64,000 nt of DNA from Syntrophotalea carbinolica DSM 2380 (GCF_000012885.1 NC_007498.2:1054001-1118000), one strand, 5' to 3'. Numbered from the stretch's first letter, positions 18,112 through 28,031 are shown. The notes: generated from the letters alone by a model not told the origin. Made by a program: numbers and translations.

Positions 18112-20391
18112 ATGGCACTGAACCCACAACAGGATAGCCGGGTACTCGGCTACCTGATCGAAGAGACCGGACTGCAGACCAGCCAGGTCGTCAACACTAT
18201 CGCTCTGCTGCGCGAAGGCGCAACGGTGCCTTTTATCGCCCGGTATCGTAAAGAGCGTACCGGCGAGTTGGATGAAGTCCAGATTCGCACCCTGGAAGAG
18301 CGCCTGACTTATTTTACCGAACTTGAAGAACGTAAAGTCACGGTTCTGGCCTCTATCGAGGAACAAGGCAAGCTGGTGCCGGAACTGGCTGCCCGCATCG
18401 AAGCGACCCGCCAGAAAAATGAACTTGAGGATTTGTACCTGCCGTACAAACCCAAGCGTCGCACCCGGGCCATGATCGCTCGGGAACGGGGGCTGGAGCC
18501 GCTGGCCGATCTCATTGCCGCTCAGCAGCTTACCAGCGGTACACTGGAACAGGCTGCGGCCGCTTTTGTCGATGCCCAGGGCGAAGTCCCCGATGCCGCT
18601 GCGGCGTTGCAGGGCGCGACCGATATCCTGGCGGAAAGACTCAGCGAGGATGCCGATATGCGTGCCGTGGTACGGCGACTGACCTGGGAGCAGGGTGTGT
18701 TCAGTTCCCAGGTGGCCCCCGATTTTGCTGGCAAGGTCAGCAAGTTCGAGATGTACTACGATTATCAGGAACCGCTGCGCGAGGTGCCTTCCCACCGTAT
18801 GCTGGCCATGCGCCGGGGGGAAAAAGAGGATGTGCTGCGCTTGTCGATTGTCGCCCCGGAAGAGGAGTTGTTGCAACGTCTTGCAAACCGTCTTCTGCTG
18901 GGCGAGAGTATTTTCCGGCCCTTGCTGGAAGATGTTGCCATCGATGCTTACCGCCGCCTTATCGCTCCTTCCATTGAAGTGGAGTTGCGATTGGAGGCCA
19001 AAAAGCGGGCCGACGAGGCTGCTATCGGGGTGTTTGCCGACAATCTGCGCAACCTGCTGTTGCTGCCGCCGGCCGGCAGCCGCCGGGTACTGGGCGTTGA
19101 CCCCGGCCTGCGCACCGGCTCTAAGTTGGCGGCGGTTGATGGCACCGGTCGCTATCTCGAGGACGCCACCATCTATCCCCATACCGGCAAAAGCCAGATC
19201 GAGCCTGCCCGCGCGCAGCTTTTGCGTTTGATTCAGACCCATGGCATCGAAATGGTCGCCATCGGCAACGGGACGGCGGGGCGCGAGATGGACCTGTTCG
19301 TACGCGAAACTCTCCGCGACGCCGGCGTGCAGCTGCCGGTGGTGATGGTCAACGAGGCGGGAGCCAGCGTCTATTCCGCATCCGATATCGCCCGGGAGGA
19401 GTTTCCCGATCTGGATCTGACGGTGCGCGGCGCCATCTCCATCGCCCGCCGTCTGCAGGACCCTCTGGCGGAACTGGTCAAAATCGATCCCAAGAGCATC
19501 GGGGTCGGCCAATATCAGCATGACGTCAATCAGCCGGCGCTTAAAAAAGCCCTCGACGATACGGTGGAGAGCTGCGTTAACTTCGTTGGCGTCGATCTCA
19601 ATACCGCCTCCTGGGCCTTGCTGTCTTATGTGTCGGGTATCGGCGCGTCCCTGGCCAAGGCCATGGTGCGGTATCGCGAAAGCCAGGGCGTTTTCGGCTC
19701 GCGCAAGGGCCTGCTGAACACCCCCCGTTTCGGTGCCAAAACCTATGAGCAGGCGGCCGGCTTTTTACGTATTCGCGGTTCGGAAAATCCCCTCGACAAT
19801 ACCGCCGTTCATCCCGAAAACTACCCAACGGTGGAGACCATGGCCTCCGATATGGGGCTGTCGGTGGCGGAACTGGTGGCCGCGCCCGATAAGGTTGCCG
19901 GTGTGCAGCTTGAACGCTATGTGACGGAAACCGTCGGTTTGCCGACCTTGCGTGACATCGTCGAGGAGCTTAAGAAGCCCGGCCGCGATCCCCGGCGTCA
20001 GTTCGAGACCGTTTCGTTTCGCGACGATGTGCGTGAAATCAGCGATCTGAAGGAAGGCATGATTCTGTCCGGGACGGTGACCAATGTGGCTGCTTTCGGC
20101 GCGTTCGTCGATATCGGTGTGCATCAGGACGGGCTGGTGCATGTCAGTCACCTGGCGCATCGCTTTGTCAAGGATCCTGGCGAGGTGGTGCGGGTCGGCG
20201 ATATCGTCAAGGTCAAGGTGCTATCCGTCGACGCGGCCCGTAAACGCATCGGTTTGTCCATCAAAGAGGCGCAGCCCGAACCGGATTCGGCGCAGCGGCC
20301 GCGCAAAAGCCCCGGGAAAAAAAGCAAGAAAGCTTCCCTGGCGGATACTTCAGGTTGGGAAAAAGCCGGTTTTCGGGTGAAGCGCAAGTGA
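18112..20391 (+). CDS. tex: Tex family RNA-binding protein
   Basis: A 759-residue cytoplasmic protein of the Tex/YhgF family: N-terminal helical Tex domain (PFIARYRKERTG), RNase H-like YqgF domain (VLGVDPGLRTGSKLAAVD), helix-hairpin-helix region (GIGASLAKAMV), and a C-terminal S1 domain (SGTVTNVAAFGAFVDIGVHQDGLVHVS). Tex proteins bind nucleic acids and influence transcription and RNA turnover. The length is normal and all domains are intact. The frame is open upstream to 17599, but the ATG at 18112 has GGAGG at ideal distance and starts the conserved sequence. Monocistronic. Confidence 0.95.
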   Translation: MALNPQQDSRVLGYLIEETGLQTSQVVNTIALLREGATVPFIARYRKERTGELDEVQIRTLEERLTYFTELEERKVTVLASIEEQGKLVPELAARIEATRQKNELEDLYLPYKPKRRTRAMIARERGLEPLADLIAAQQLTSGTLEQAAAAFVDAQGEVPDAAAALQGATDILAERLSEDADMRAVVRRLTWEQGVFSSQVAPDFAGKVSKFEMYYDYQEPLREVPSHRMLAMRRGEKEDVLRLSIVAPEEELLQRLANRLLLGESIFRPLLEDVAIDAYRRLIAPSIEVELRLEAKKRADEAAIGVFADNLRNLLLLPPAGSRRVLGVDPGLRTGSKLAAVDGTGRYLEDATIYPHTGKSQIEPARAQLLRLIQTHGIEMVAIGNGTAGREMDLFVRETLRDAGVQLPVVMVNEAGASVYSASDIAREEFPDLDLTVRGAISIARRLQDPLAELVKIDPKSIGVGQYQHDVNQPALKKALDDTVESCVNFVGVDLNTASWALLSYVSGIGASLAKAMVRYRESQGVFGSRKGLLNTPRFGAKTYEQAAGFLRIRGSENPLDNTAVHPENYPTVETMASDMGLSVAELVAAPDKVAGVQLERYVTETVGLPTLRDIVEELKKPGRDPRRQFETVSFRDDVREISDLKEGMILSGTVTNVAAFGAFVDIGVHQDGLVHVSHLAHRFVKDPGEVVRVGDIVKVKVLSVDAARKRIGLSIKEAQPEPDSAQRPRKSPGKKSKKASLADTSGWEKAGFRVKRK

Positions 20392-20515
20392 TTTGCGGCA
20401 TGTGACGTAAAAACCCTCGTTACGGAAGCAGGGCAGGTTTTCAATGGCTCTGCTTCCTGTGGACATATCGGTTCCGGGGATAACCGCAGGTACGACAGGC
20501 GACAGGAGATAAGGG

Positions 20516-21391
20516 ATGGAGAAATTTGTCGATTTGCATTTGCATAGCCACTGTTCGGATGGGCTATATGCACCGACCGAGGTCATTCGGCGGGCGGCGG
20601 AAGCCGGACTGGCCGCCGCCGCCCTGGCCGATCACGACAATGTCGACGGGGTCGAGGAGGCCATGCAGACCGGCCGCACTTACGGTATCGAAGTGCTGTC
20701 CTCCGTAGAACTGTCGGTCATCTGGGAATCCTATCGCGATATTCACCTGCTCGGTTACGGCATAGATCATCGGCATCCCGGGTTAACGGCCGCCCTGAAG
20801 GAGTTTCGCGACTTTCGCGCCGGGCGCAATGAACGTATCGTCGAGCGAATCAACGGGAAACTGGCCGAAGAAGGGCGCGCGCCTATCTGTTTTGCCGAAG
20901 TGCAGAAGCATGCCGAAGGCACCCTGGGACGTCCGCATATCGCCAGGGTCCTCATCGACCACGGTTACGCACGTAATCACGAAGAAGCGTTTGCCCGCTA
21001 TCTGGTTCCGTGCAATGTCGCTAAACGTTACTTTCCCATGGATGAAGCCATTGCTCTTATTCATGACGCCGGCGGCATCACCTCATTGGCTCATCCCCCC
21101 TATATTACCGACGACCGTCAGCAGTTGCGCCATTTGTTCGATGTGTTCACCGACATGGGACTTGACGGCATCGAGGCCTACAACAATCGCTCTACCAATG
21201 CCGATATCGACTGGTACATAACCGAAGCCAGACGGCGCGAACTTATTGTCACCGGTGGTTCCGATTATCATGGGGTGGAAGGCTCCGACATCGTGATCGG
21301 AGGGGGGCGCGGCAATCTGCGCATTCCTTACGATTGTGTCGAGGATATTCGGCGGGCGTTGGCCCGACGTGCCGGCAAGGAGAGGGTATGA
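20516..21391 (+). CDS. PHP-domain metal-dependent phosphoesterase (TrpH/RnmA type)
   Basis: A 291-residue PHP hydrolase. Metal ligands are visible in order: DLHLHSHCSDG at the N-terminus, ALADHDNVDG, the Glu in SSVELS, LGYGID, GRPHIA, TSLAHPP, and GGSDYHG at the C-terminus. Related proteins act as 3',5'-nucleoside bisphosphate phosphatases or 5'-3' exoribonucleases on short RNAs. Its stop overlaps the start of the downstream DEDD exonuclease (ATGA), which points to a shared role in nucleic acid turnover. Confidence 0.85.
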   Translation: MEKFVDLHLHSHCSDGLYAPTEVIRRAAEAGLAAAALADHDNVDGVEEAMQTGRTYGIEVLSSVELSVIWESYRDIHLLGYGIDHRHPGLTAALKEFRDFRAGRNERIVERINGKLAEEGRAPICFAEVQKHAEGTLGRPHIARVLIDHGYARNHEEAFARYLVPCNVAKRYFPMDEAIALIHDAGGITSLAHPPYITDDRQQLRHLFDVFTDMGLDGIEAYNNRSTNADIDWYITEARRRELIVTGGSDYHGVEGSDIVIGGGRGNLRIPYDCVEDIRRALARRAGKERV

Positions 21392-21939
21392 CAACCGAGA
21401 AGAAGCCGGTTTTTATCGATTTTGAAGCCTCCAGCCTGTCCGGGTTTTCTTATCCTATCGAAGTGGCCTGGGGCAGCAGTGTGGAGGATATCCGCAGTTG
21501 CCTGATTTCCCCCTCCCAGTGCCACGATTGTATCGATTGGGATGACGATTCCGAGTTGCTGCATGGCCTGTCGCGGCGTCAGCTTCTCGAACAAGGAGTG
21601 CCCATGGACAGGGTCTGCGACCTGCTGAACGACGCCCTGCTGGGTCGGCAGGTCTTTTCCGATGCCAACGTCTACGATAATTTATGGCTGGAGAAACTGT
21701 TTTATGCCGCCGGCAAGGGGCAGCCGGGATTCCGCATCCGACATATTGACGAATTGCTGTGCGAACGCCTCGCGCCCTTGATGGTGCGTCGGCAGGAATT
21801 GATAGAGGCTCTCGAAGAATTGCGTCGGGCGGCTCGAAGCAAGATCGCGCGTCAGCATCGGGCCGGTTGGGATGTGCGCTTTCTTATCGAGCTGTGGGAT
21901 ATGGTTTGTCGGCGCTGGCCGGTAACGGATGGTGACTGA
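21388..21939 (+). CDS. Putative 3'-5' exonuclease (DEDDh fold)
   Basis: A 183-residue protein with a degenerate but readable DnaQ-like exonuclease pattern: FIDFEASSL (Asp and Glu of Exo I), a central Asp in NVYDNLW (Exo II), and HRAGWD (HxAxxD, Exo III). It starts inside the stop codon of the PHP phosphoesterase gene and has an AGAGGGT ribosome site. It may trim nucleic acid ends with its partner. The family assignment is moderate because the protein is short and the Exo II context is unusual. Confidence 0.6.
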   Translation: MTTEKKPVFIDFEASSLSGFSYPIEVAWGSSVEDIRSCLISPSQCHDCIDWDDDSELLHGLSRRQLLEQGVPMDRVCDLLNDALLGRQVFSDANVYDNLWLEKLFYAAGKGQPGFRIRHIDELLCERLAPLMVRRQELIEALEELRRAARSKIARQHRAGWDVRFLIELWDMVCRRWPVTDGD

Positions 21940-22127
21940 ACATGGCAGACAGACGAACATGGCGGGCCGGGAACTGGGGGATAGTTTCCGGCCCGTGGTC
22001 GTTTTGAACCCCTGATCGTCGATTGTCGAGCCTTTTTGCTGGAGATAAATAACTATCGTCGTTACGGAAGGGGGGGGCTGGTTCAGCGCAGATTCCGCCT
22101 CGTGGATAAAACCGAAATCACATAAAG

Positions 22128-23873
22128 TCAATCCCAAGCCGTTGGCGTAACGATCCGACTTTCCTCGACCTTGTCGTCCGGCTTCCGAAGGCGATTTTCT
22201 ATGCGGTTTCGCCCCAGATCCTTGGCCTGATACAGCAGCTTGTCCGCGCGTTTTAACAGCATTTCAACCGACTCGCCCGCGTATTGCACCAGGCCACCGC
22301 TTATGGTGATTCGAAAGTTCTCCCGATCCCATCGACAGGACTGGATACTTTTCCGGATGCCCTCAGCGATCAGTTGGCCTTTTTCGAGATCGGTATCCGG
22401 AAGAATGACCAGGAATTCCTCTCCTCCATACCGACCGACCAGATCCGTTCCCCGCAGGCAGGACCTGAAAATGGCGCTGGCCTTTTCCAGCACCGTGTCG
22501 CCAAAATCGTGGCCGAAGGTGTCGTTGATCCATTTGAAGTTATCCAGATCCAGAAGAAGGGTCGATAAGTTGCCACTTTGACATTCAGCGGTTTCAATTT
22601 TGCCGGCAAGCTGTTTCAACAGATAGCCGCGATTGTAAAGACCGGTGAGGTCATCGGTTATGGCAATCCGCCGCAAAACCTGGTTGGTTTCCTTAAGGCA
22701 AGCGGTTTTTTCTTCCACTAGCCTGTCGAGAGCGAAATTCATCTCCACCAGTCTGTCTCGCTCGCGCTTTTGGCTGAATAACCGCCAGCAGCAATAAGCA
22801 AGCAGCACGATGGCCAGCAAGCCGCATATTTGTAAAATGCGGTGGTGTCTTTCGTAAAACCCTGGGGGACTGTTTATGATACGTGCATTCTCCGGTAAGC
22901 GGCGGGGATCGAGATGGAAAGCCCGCAACCGGTTGTCGTCGAACATGGCATACGTGCCCGATCCGGTGACGACAGGTATGTTTTGCGGATTTTCCCCATT
23001 CAGAGTGCGCAGTGCCAGTTGGGCGGCAATCTCCCCCTGTTCGAAACCCGAAGTGATCACGCCGCCAACGATGCCCTTTCCCAGATAAAAATCCCACGGG
23101 CCGTAAATCGGTACCTTGGACGCCTCTACCAGCAAGGCGATGCCCTCCGAATAGGAAATAAAATGATTGTTCCGGTCGCGATTGAAGGTCAGCAGGCAGA
23201 CCATGTCGTCGGGCCCCAGAGCCGCGATCAAAGAGGCTGCTTCTTCCAGGGTGAAGTCCCGCAAAAATTCGATTTGAACACGATGGCGATACTGCGCAAC
23301 GAATTCGGTCATGACCTTTTTCATGGCATTCCCGGTCGTGGTTTTGTCAAGAATCACCACGATCCGTTTGCGTTCGGGATGAAGTCGCAGCATCAAATCG
23401 AGGTTAGCGGCAATATCCGTTTCTTCGGTGACGCCCGTCACGAAAGGCAGGTTTTCCATAAGATCGGGCTGGAAATGATTGATACCGCAAAAAACTATCG
23501 GGGGATGCCCATTCAGTAACCGGTAAACCTTCTTGATGAAAGCCAAAGCGTTATTGTCCGCGATAATCACTGCCTTGAATTGAATGTTTTTAATTTTGGC
23601 AGCAAAAAGTTCTGTCAGTTTTTTGTCATAGTCGTTCCCTGTATTTCTTTTCGTATCGAGATACTCATAATAAAGCTCGTAGGTCTTGTCCAGCGGCTTG
23701 AAAACGGACTGAATACCGGCCGTTATGCTGTCGGTCCACTCCAGTCCCTGGTGATAGGAGTGCAAAACCAGGATTTTTTCCTTACGGGCTGCTTCCGTGT
23801 TCCATGGCAGAGCGAACAGAACGGCAAGGATTATAAAAAACCTGACTATTCCCATTTGGTTTGCTAAAGGCAT
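22128..23873 (-). CDS. Diguanylate cyclase with periplasmic ABC-type sensor domain
   Basis: A 581-residue membrane protein that would make c-di-GMP in response to an outside signal. A signal/anchor segment (FFIILAVLFALPW) precedes about 300 periplasmic residues of the ABC substrate-binding-like family (ILVLHSYHQGLEWTDSI near the start, PIVFCGINHF in the middle). A transmembrane helix follows (ICGLLAIVLLAYCCW), a short coiled coil and a GGDEF domain with active GGEEF and the usual LTGLYNR and DLDNFKWINDTFGH. No EAL domain. The protein at 37829-41020 has the same sensor type. The ligand is unknown. Confidence 0.85.
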   Translation of the reverse strand: MPLANQMGIVRFFIILAVLFALPWNTEAARKEKILVLHSYHQGLEWTDSITAGIQSVFKPLDKTYELYYEYLDTKRNTGNDYDKKLTELFAAKIKNIQFKAVIIADNNALAFIKKVYRLLNGHPPIVFCGINHFQPDLMENLPFVTGVTEETDIAANLDLMLRLHPERKRIVVILDKTTTGNAMKKVMTEFVAQYRHRVQIEFLRDFTLEEAASLIAALGPDDMVCLLTFNRDRNNHFISYSEGIALLVEASKVPIYGPWDFYLGKGIVGGVITSGFEQGEIAAQLALRTLNGENPQNIPVVTGSGTYAMFDDNRLRAFHLDPRRLPENARIINSPPGFYERHHRILQICGLLAIVLLAYCCWRLFSQKRERDRLVEMNFALDRLVEEKTACLKETNQVLRRIAITDDLTGLYNRGYLLKQLAGKIETAECQSGNLSTLLLDLDNFKWINDTFGHDFGDTVLEKASAIFRSCLRGTDLVGRYGGEEFLVILPDTDLEKGQLIAEGIRKSIQSCRWDRENFRITISGGLVQYAGESVEMLLKRADKLLYQAKDLGRNRIENRLRKPDDKVEESRIVTPTAWD

Positions 23874-24435
23874 CTTGCTAAACTCAGTTTTTTTGAAAAA
23901 AGACCGTCATTCAGGAGGTTTATACGGTTTGTTCTCCTGCCTGCGAAAAATTACATCTGCAATGATAAAAACATCTCCGTGGGAGACCATTCTCTATCCA
24001 TGATCTCTTTGCAATTACTGCACCAGTAAAAACGGTTCCGGTTTTCCCGGACACTGGTTTTGGATGAAGTTTCTGTGTCCGGCGTATAAAATAGAGGCAT
24101 TTCCCAGTTAAGAATATAGGCAGAGTTTGGATTCCCTCCTTTAGCATGTCTGTTCTCGCAGGGAGCTTACGCAAAGGGCATGCATAAAGAAAAACGTCCC
24201 CTGACGCGGGTTAGCGGCCGCAATGCTGTACAATTCACAGAGTTTTCTGTATAATATGAAAGTTAACTAGTCTATAGCTGCCAAAGATGTGATAAGTTGT
24301 CTATAATGGCTGTGATCGAGTTTGTCGCCGGTCGCACTCATATCATTGGCAATGACGGTCTTTTTTGTTTGGCCGGAACTCGCTTGTTTTGCTTTGAGGC
24401 ATGCGGCCAGAGACCGTCGATGGAGGTCTAAAGTA
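23874..24435. other. Intergenic region, promoter-like -10 boxes only
   Basis: About 560 bases between divergent genes. TATAAT occurs at 24250-24255 and 24302-24307, but neither has a convincing -35 box at 17 bases. No gene or stable hairpin was recognised. The base composition changes to AT-rich from here on. Confidence 0.35.
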
Positions 24436-25095
24436 TTGATTCCGGATTCACGAACATTAAAAAAAAGCATCTACGGGCATTTAGCCCGGGTTGGGAAAGC
24501 CTTATCCAGCCCGGGGCGTCTTCACATCATTGACCTTTTATGCGAAGGCCCCAAAACTGTTGAGCACTTAGCCGAGGAAACGGGTATGAAATTCGCCAAT
24601 ACCTCTCGGCATCTGCAAACGTTGCTTGAAGCCAGGCTTGTTGAGTTTGAAAAAAGAGGGTTATATTCCTATTACCAAATATCCGATCCATTGGTCATGA
24701 GCATGTTTCACTCCATGCAGGAACTGGGTGAGAATCTGATCAAAGATATTAAAGAGCTTGTTGAAGATATTTATGGAAAAAACAGCAAAATAGAACATGT
24801 TGATTGCAAAGATCTGGTCAAACGTATGCAAAGAGGGAAAGTTACCCTGATCGATGTAAGACCTAAAGAAGAATATGAAACAGACCATATAGTCGGTGCC
24901 AGTTCCATACCATTGGAAGAGTTGGAAGAGCATTTGGCTTCCTTGTCTCCTGACCAGGAAATCATTGCTTACTGTAGAGGACGATATTGTTTGTTGTCTG
25001 TAGAGGCCGTATCCATACTGAAAGCTAAGGGATACCACGCTGTTCGTCTTGATGAGAAATGTATGGATTTATGTGAAATAAATGAAGCAGGGTAA
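24436..25095 (+). CDS. ArsR-type regulator fused to a rhodanese domain
   Basis: A 219-residue fusion: an N-terminal winged helix of the ArsR/SmtB family (HIIDLLCEGPKTVEHLAEETGM, spanning the recognition region) and a C-terminal rhodanese domain with LIDVRPKEEYETDHI and the active-site loop CRGRYC carrying the catalytic Cys. Such fusions are thought to sense reactive sulfur or redox state. The start is taken as the TTG at 24436, nine bases after GGAGG; the frame is open further upstream, but those codons look non-conserved. A strong terminator follows. Two TTCAATTGAA palindromes upstream of the next operon are good candidate binding sites. Confidence 0.82.
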   Translation: MIPDSRTLKKSIYGHLARVGKALSSPGRLHIIDLLCEGPKTVEHLAEETGMKFANTSRHLQTLLEARLVEFEKRGLYSYYQISDPLVMSMFHSMQELGENLIKDIKELVEDIYGKNSKIEHVDCKDLVKRMQRGKVTLIDVRPKEEYETDHIVGASSIPLEELEEHLASLSPDQEIIAYCRGRYCLLSVEAVSILKAKGYHAVRLDEKCMDLCEINEAG

Positions 25096-25185
25096 CTCCT
25101 GCCTTGGAAATCTGTTGATCTCATACCCTCTAACAAGGATAAATAATTACTCATATTAAGCTACATCGTGAGTGCTTATAATTGA

Positions 25186-25227
25186 AGCTGTTATTGATGT
25201 AAATCAATAACAGCTTTTTCTTTTCTA
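25186..25227 (+). terminator. Intrinsic terminator after the ArsR-rhodanese gene
   Basis: A 13-bp perfect stem (25186-25198 with 25205-25217, AAGCTGTTATTGA arm) with a 6-nt loop is followed by a T-rich tail. It separates the regulator from the NuoE-like operon. Confidence 0.85.
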
Positions 25228-25343
25228 ATGGAAAATTGGTCCACTTTTTCATTATGAAAAATCTATCTTGATGGTTGCTTTGGACCTTGCCTAGAGTTAG
25301 TTCTTGTCAATCTTGCGGCTTTCTCGCATTCGCTGGGCCGATG

Positions 25344-25514
25344 CTATAGCTGATTTGGGCGAACAATTTTCCAGCGACATCTGCACAAAAAAACCTCGTA
25401 ATCCTTTCTCCGGACATCCAACTTCTTCTGGGTATCGTCAACTGACAAAGGTCTATGGAGATCTAAACACCCATCTTTCAGATATCCATTAAACGACTCA
25501 ATCCCTCCGTTATC
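25344..25514 (-). pseudogene. Degraded IS3-family transposase fragment
   Basis: Read on the minus strand, this stretch gives DNGGIESFNGYLKDGCLDLH and then RPLSVDDTQKKLDVRRKDYE before a stop. That is the C-terminal integrase-core pattern ENG.IESFNG.L.DECL of IS3-type OrfB, which includes the catalytic Glu. The end is decayed and no complete element or inverted repeats were found. The surrounding 25228-25700 has no other gene. Confidence 0.6.
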
Positions 25515-25704
25515 TTTATTTTTTTCTTGAGTGGGTGAATCCGCCGCAACTCACTAACGCTGAAATTTCGTACTCCTTTTTCGATTCTGGAAGGTGGCTC
25601 CGTATTCCCCTTCCTGCAACAGATGTCCTTAACCTTTGTTCAGGTATCTGCCAGCCCAGGGTTGGTGGGGCTGTAACCTTTTTCCGTATACACCACTTTA
25701 TTAC

Positions 25705-25755
25705 TTGACTATTCAATTGAACAATTGTATCAATATGCGACCATTCAATTGAACA
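25705..25755 (+). promoter_or_regulatory. Promoter with two 10-bp palindromic operators
   Basis: TTGACT (25705-25710) and TATCAA (25728-25733) are spaced by 17 bases. ATTCAATTGAACA occurs twice, at 25711-25723 between the boxes and at 25743-25755 after them. The core TTCAATTGAA is a perfect palindrome and the copies are 32 bases apart, about three helical turns. This fits repression by a dimeric ArsR-type protein, and one is encoded just upstream. Confidence 0.6.
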
Positions 25756-25818
25756 GTCGAACGAAAATAGTTGTAGCCCACACAGGGAACCCGAACCTTT
25801 TTAACCTGGAGGCGGAAA

Positions 25819-26298
25819 ATGCAGGCAGTGTTGGAGTTTACCAAGGAACAGATCGACGAAGTTGATGGATTAATTGACAGGTATGGAGCACATCCCAGCG
25901 GACTTATTCCGTTGCTGGAAAAGGTCCAGGAATTGTTAGGTTATTTGCCGTTAAGCATCCAAGAGTACATTTCTGAGAAAACTCATATTTCTCCCAACAG
26001 GATTTACGGCGTAGTAACCTTTTACTCGTTTTTCACCATGGAGGCGAGGGCCAGGCACAGGGTTCAACTCTGTCTGGGCACGGCATGCTACGTCAAAGGC
26101 GCTGATGCCATGGTGGAAAAAATCGAGAACGATTACCAGATCAATTTTGGTGAAAGCACCGAAGACGGCCGCTTTACGTTTGAAAAAGCACGATGTGTCG
26201 GCGCATGCGGCTTAGCTCCCGTAGTGATTATTGATGGGGAGGTTTTCGGCAAGGTGACCGTTGATAGTCTGGATGGAATCTTGGAACAGTTTGCATAA
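25819..26298 (+). CDS. NuoE/HndA-like thioredoxin-fold [2Fe-2S] subunit
   Basis: A 159-residue protein of the 24-kDa complex I subunit family, the [2Fe-2S] partner of a NADH-oxidising flavoprotein. The four Cys ligands are in CLGTACYVKG and CVGACGLAP, and the N-terminal helical part (LLEKVQELLGYLP, GVVTFYSFF) is typical. The ATG follows GGAGG. It heads an operon with the NuoF-like gene 15 bases downstream. In soluble complexes (NADP-reducing hydrogenases, formate dehydrogenases) this subunit pairs with NuoF-like and NuoG-like proteins, as here. Confidence 0.9.
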   Translation: MQAVLEFTKEQIDEVDGLIDRYGAHPSGLIPLLEKVQELLGYLPLSIQEYISEKTHISPNRIYGVVTFYSFFTMEARARHRVQLCLGTACYVKGADAMVEKIENDYQINFGESTEDGRFTFEKARCVGACGLAPVVIIDGEVFGKVTVDSLDGILEQFA

Positions 26299-26313
26299 GA
26301 GTGGGAGAGAAGA

Positions 26314-28029
26314 ATGAACACCATTAAAGATATAGATCTCATTCGTCAGAAAGCGCAGCAGGACGACGCGGACCAGACATGTATCTATGTACACATGGGT
26401 ACATGCGGGATAGCTTCCGGGGCCATGAGTGTTTTGGGGGCAATAAAAAATAAAATAAAGGAAGATGGTGCGGCCAAAGACGTCAAGGTCGTTACGACCG
26501 GCTGTGCCGGTATTTGTTCGCAGGAACCTCTTATCACAGTGAAGATTCCTGGGGCGGAGCCTGTTATTTACAAACAGATGGATGAACAAAAGGTTCTACG
26601 TGTTTATGAAAGCCATGTAAAAGGTGATTCTGCTGTAGTGGAGTATGCCCTTGCAAGAGGCATGGAATACCAGATTAAAGAGAGGAAAGCGAGCGCGGGG
26701 CACATTCCCGGGGAAAAAGTAATGACCGCCGAAATTCCGGGTATCGAAGAACTCCCATTCTTTGCCCTGCAGGAATTAAGGGTCATGCGGAACAGGGGGC
26801 TTATCGACCCGGCTAAAATCAAAGATTATATCGGAAGAGACGGATACCAGGGTGCTATCAAAGCTCTTACGGAAATGTCTTCCGAAGAAGTAATCAATGA
26901 GGCTATAGGCTCCGGACTTCGCGGCAGAGGTGGGGCAGGGTTCCCGATCGGCCTCAAATGGAAATTTGCTGCCGCAGAAAAAAATGACATCAAATACATT
27001 CTCTGTAATGCGGATGAAGGCGATCCGGGCGCATTCATGGATCGGAATGTTATGGAGAGCGATCCTCATAGCATTATCGAAGGCCTGATCATCGGGGCAA
27101 AAGCGATTGGCGCCCATCAGGGTTACATCTATTGTCGAGCCGAATACCCGCTGGCCATCGAGACTCTGAATAAAGCCATAAACCAGGCAAGAGCTTTGGA
27201 TCTCCTGGGCGAGAATATTTTAGGGACGGGATTTTCTTTTGACATCAGCGTCTATGAAGGGGCTGGTGCTTTTGTTTGTGGCGAAGAAACGGCTTTGATG
27301 CGTTCCATTGAAGGAAAACGTGGGAACCCGAGACCTAAGCCGCCATTCCCGGCAAAAGCGGGCCTTTTTGAAAAACCGACGGTTCTGAATAACGTGGAAA
27401 CCCTGTCCAATATTCCGCAGATAATCGTCAAGGGGGCTGACTGGTACAAAGAGATCGGAACGGAAAAAAGTCCCGGCACAAAGATCTTCTCCATCACCGG
27501 AGATATCGAAAATGTAGGTTGTGTGGAAGTCCCCATCGGAACGACCGTGGATACGATCGTGAATCAGATCGGTATTGTGAGCCCGGATAAAAACTTAAAA
27601 GCCGTGCAATTGGGCGGTCCCTCGGGGGGTTGTATTCCTAAAGACTACATGCATGTCGCCGTTGATTATGAAACCCTCCAGGAGTACGGCGCTATCATGG
27701 GGTCTGGCGGCCTGATCGCAATGAGCGATGATAAATCCGGGGTCGATATCGCCAAATTTTTCATCGATTTCTGCCAGGATGAAGCGTGCGGGAAATGCCT
27801 TCCCGGCCGCGAGGGAACAAAACAAATGCTTCAGATTCTCGAGAAAATCGACAGCGGCGAGGGCTCGCCGGATGACATCGAAACGCTGAAAGTTTTGTGC
27901 GGGGTTATCAGGAAGACAGCGCTCTGCGCGTTATGCAAAACCGCAGTGAATCCGGTTTTGAGCACCTTGAGATATTTCCCCGAAGAATACCAAGAAGCGG
28001 TGAAAACAAAAGTTGAAATGGGAGGGTAA
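26314..28029 (+). CDS. NuoF/HndC-like NADH-binding flavoprotein subunit
   Basis: A 571-residue NAD(P)H-oxidising subunit. The N-terminal about 110 residues are a thioredoxin-like [2Fe-2S] domain (HMGTCGIASGA, TGCAGICSQEP). Then come the NADH-binding GLRGRGGAGFP, the FMN-binding YILCNADEGDPGAFMDR region, and the [4Fe-4S] motif ACGKCLPGREG with a later Cys. The C-terminal two-cluster ferredoxin extension of HndC/HydB is lacking; the chain ends shortly after ALCKTAVNPVLSTLRYF. It sits between the NuoE-like and MTHFR_C-like genes with very short gaps, so it is part of one soluble electron-transfer complex. Confidence 0.9.
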   Translation: MNTIKDIDLIRQKAQQDDADQTCIYVHMGTCGIASGAMSVLGAIKNKIKEDGAAKDVKVVTTGCAGICSQEPLITVKIPGAEPVIYKQMDEQKVLRVYESHVKGDSAVVEYALARGMEYQIKERKASAGHIPGEKVMTAEIPGIEELPFFALQELRVMRNRGLIDPAKIKDYIGRDGYQGAIKALTEMSSEEVINEAIGSGLRGRGGAGFPIGLKWKFAAAEKNDIKYILCNADEGDPGAFMDRNVMESDPHSIIEGLIIGAKAIGAHQGYIYCRAEYPLAIETLNKAINQARALDLLGENILGTGFSFDISVYEGAGAFVCGEETALMRSIEGKRGNPRPKPPFPAKAGLFEKPTVLNNVETLSNIPQIIVKGADWYKEIGTEKSPGTKIFSITGDIENVGCVEVPIGTTVDTIVNQIGIVSPDKNLKAVQLGGPSGGCIPKDYMHVAVDYETLQEYGAIMGSGGLIAMSDDKSGVDIAKFFIDFCQDEACGKCLPGREGTKQMLQILEKIDSGEGSPDDIETLKVLCGVIRKTALCALCKTAVNPVLSTLRYFPEEYQEAVKTKVEMGG

Positions 28030-28031
28030 AA

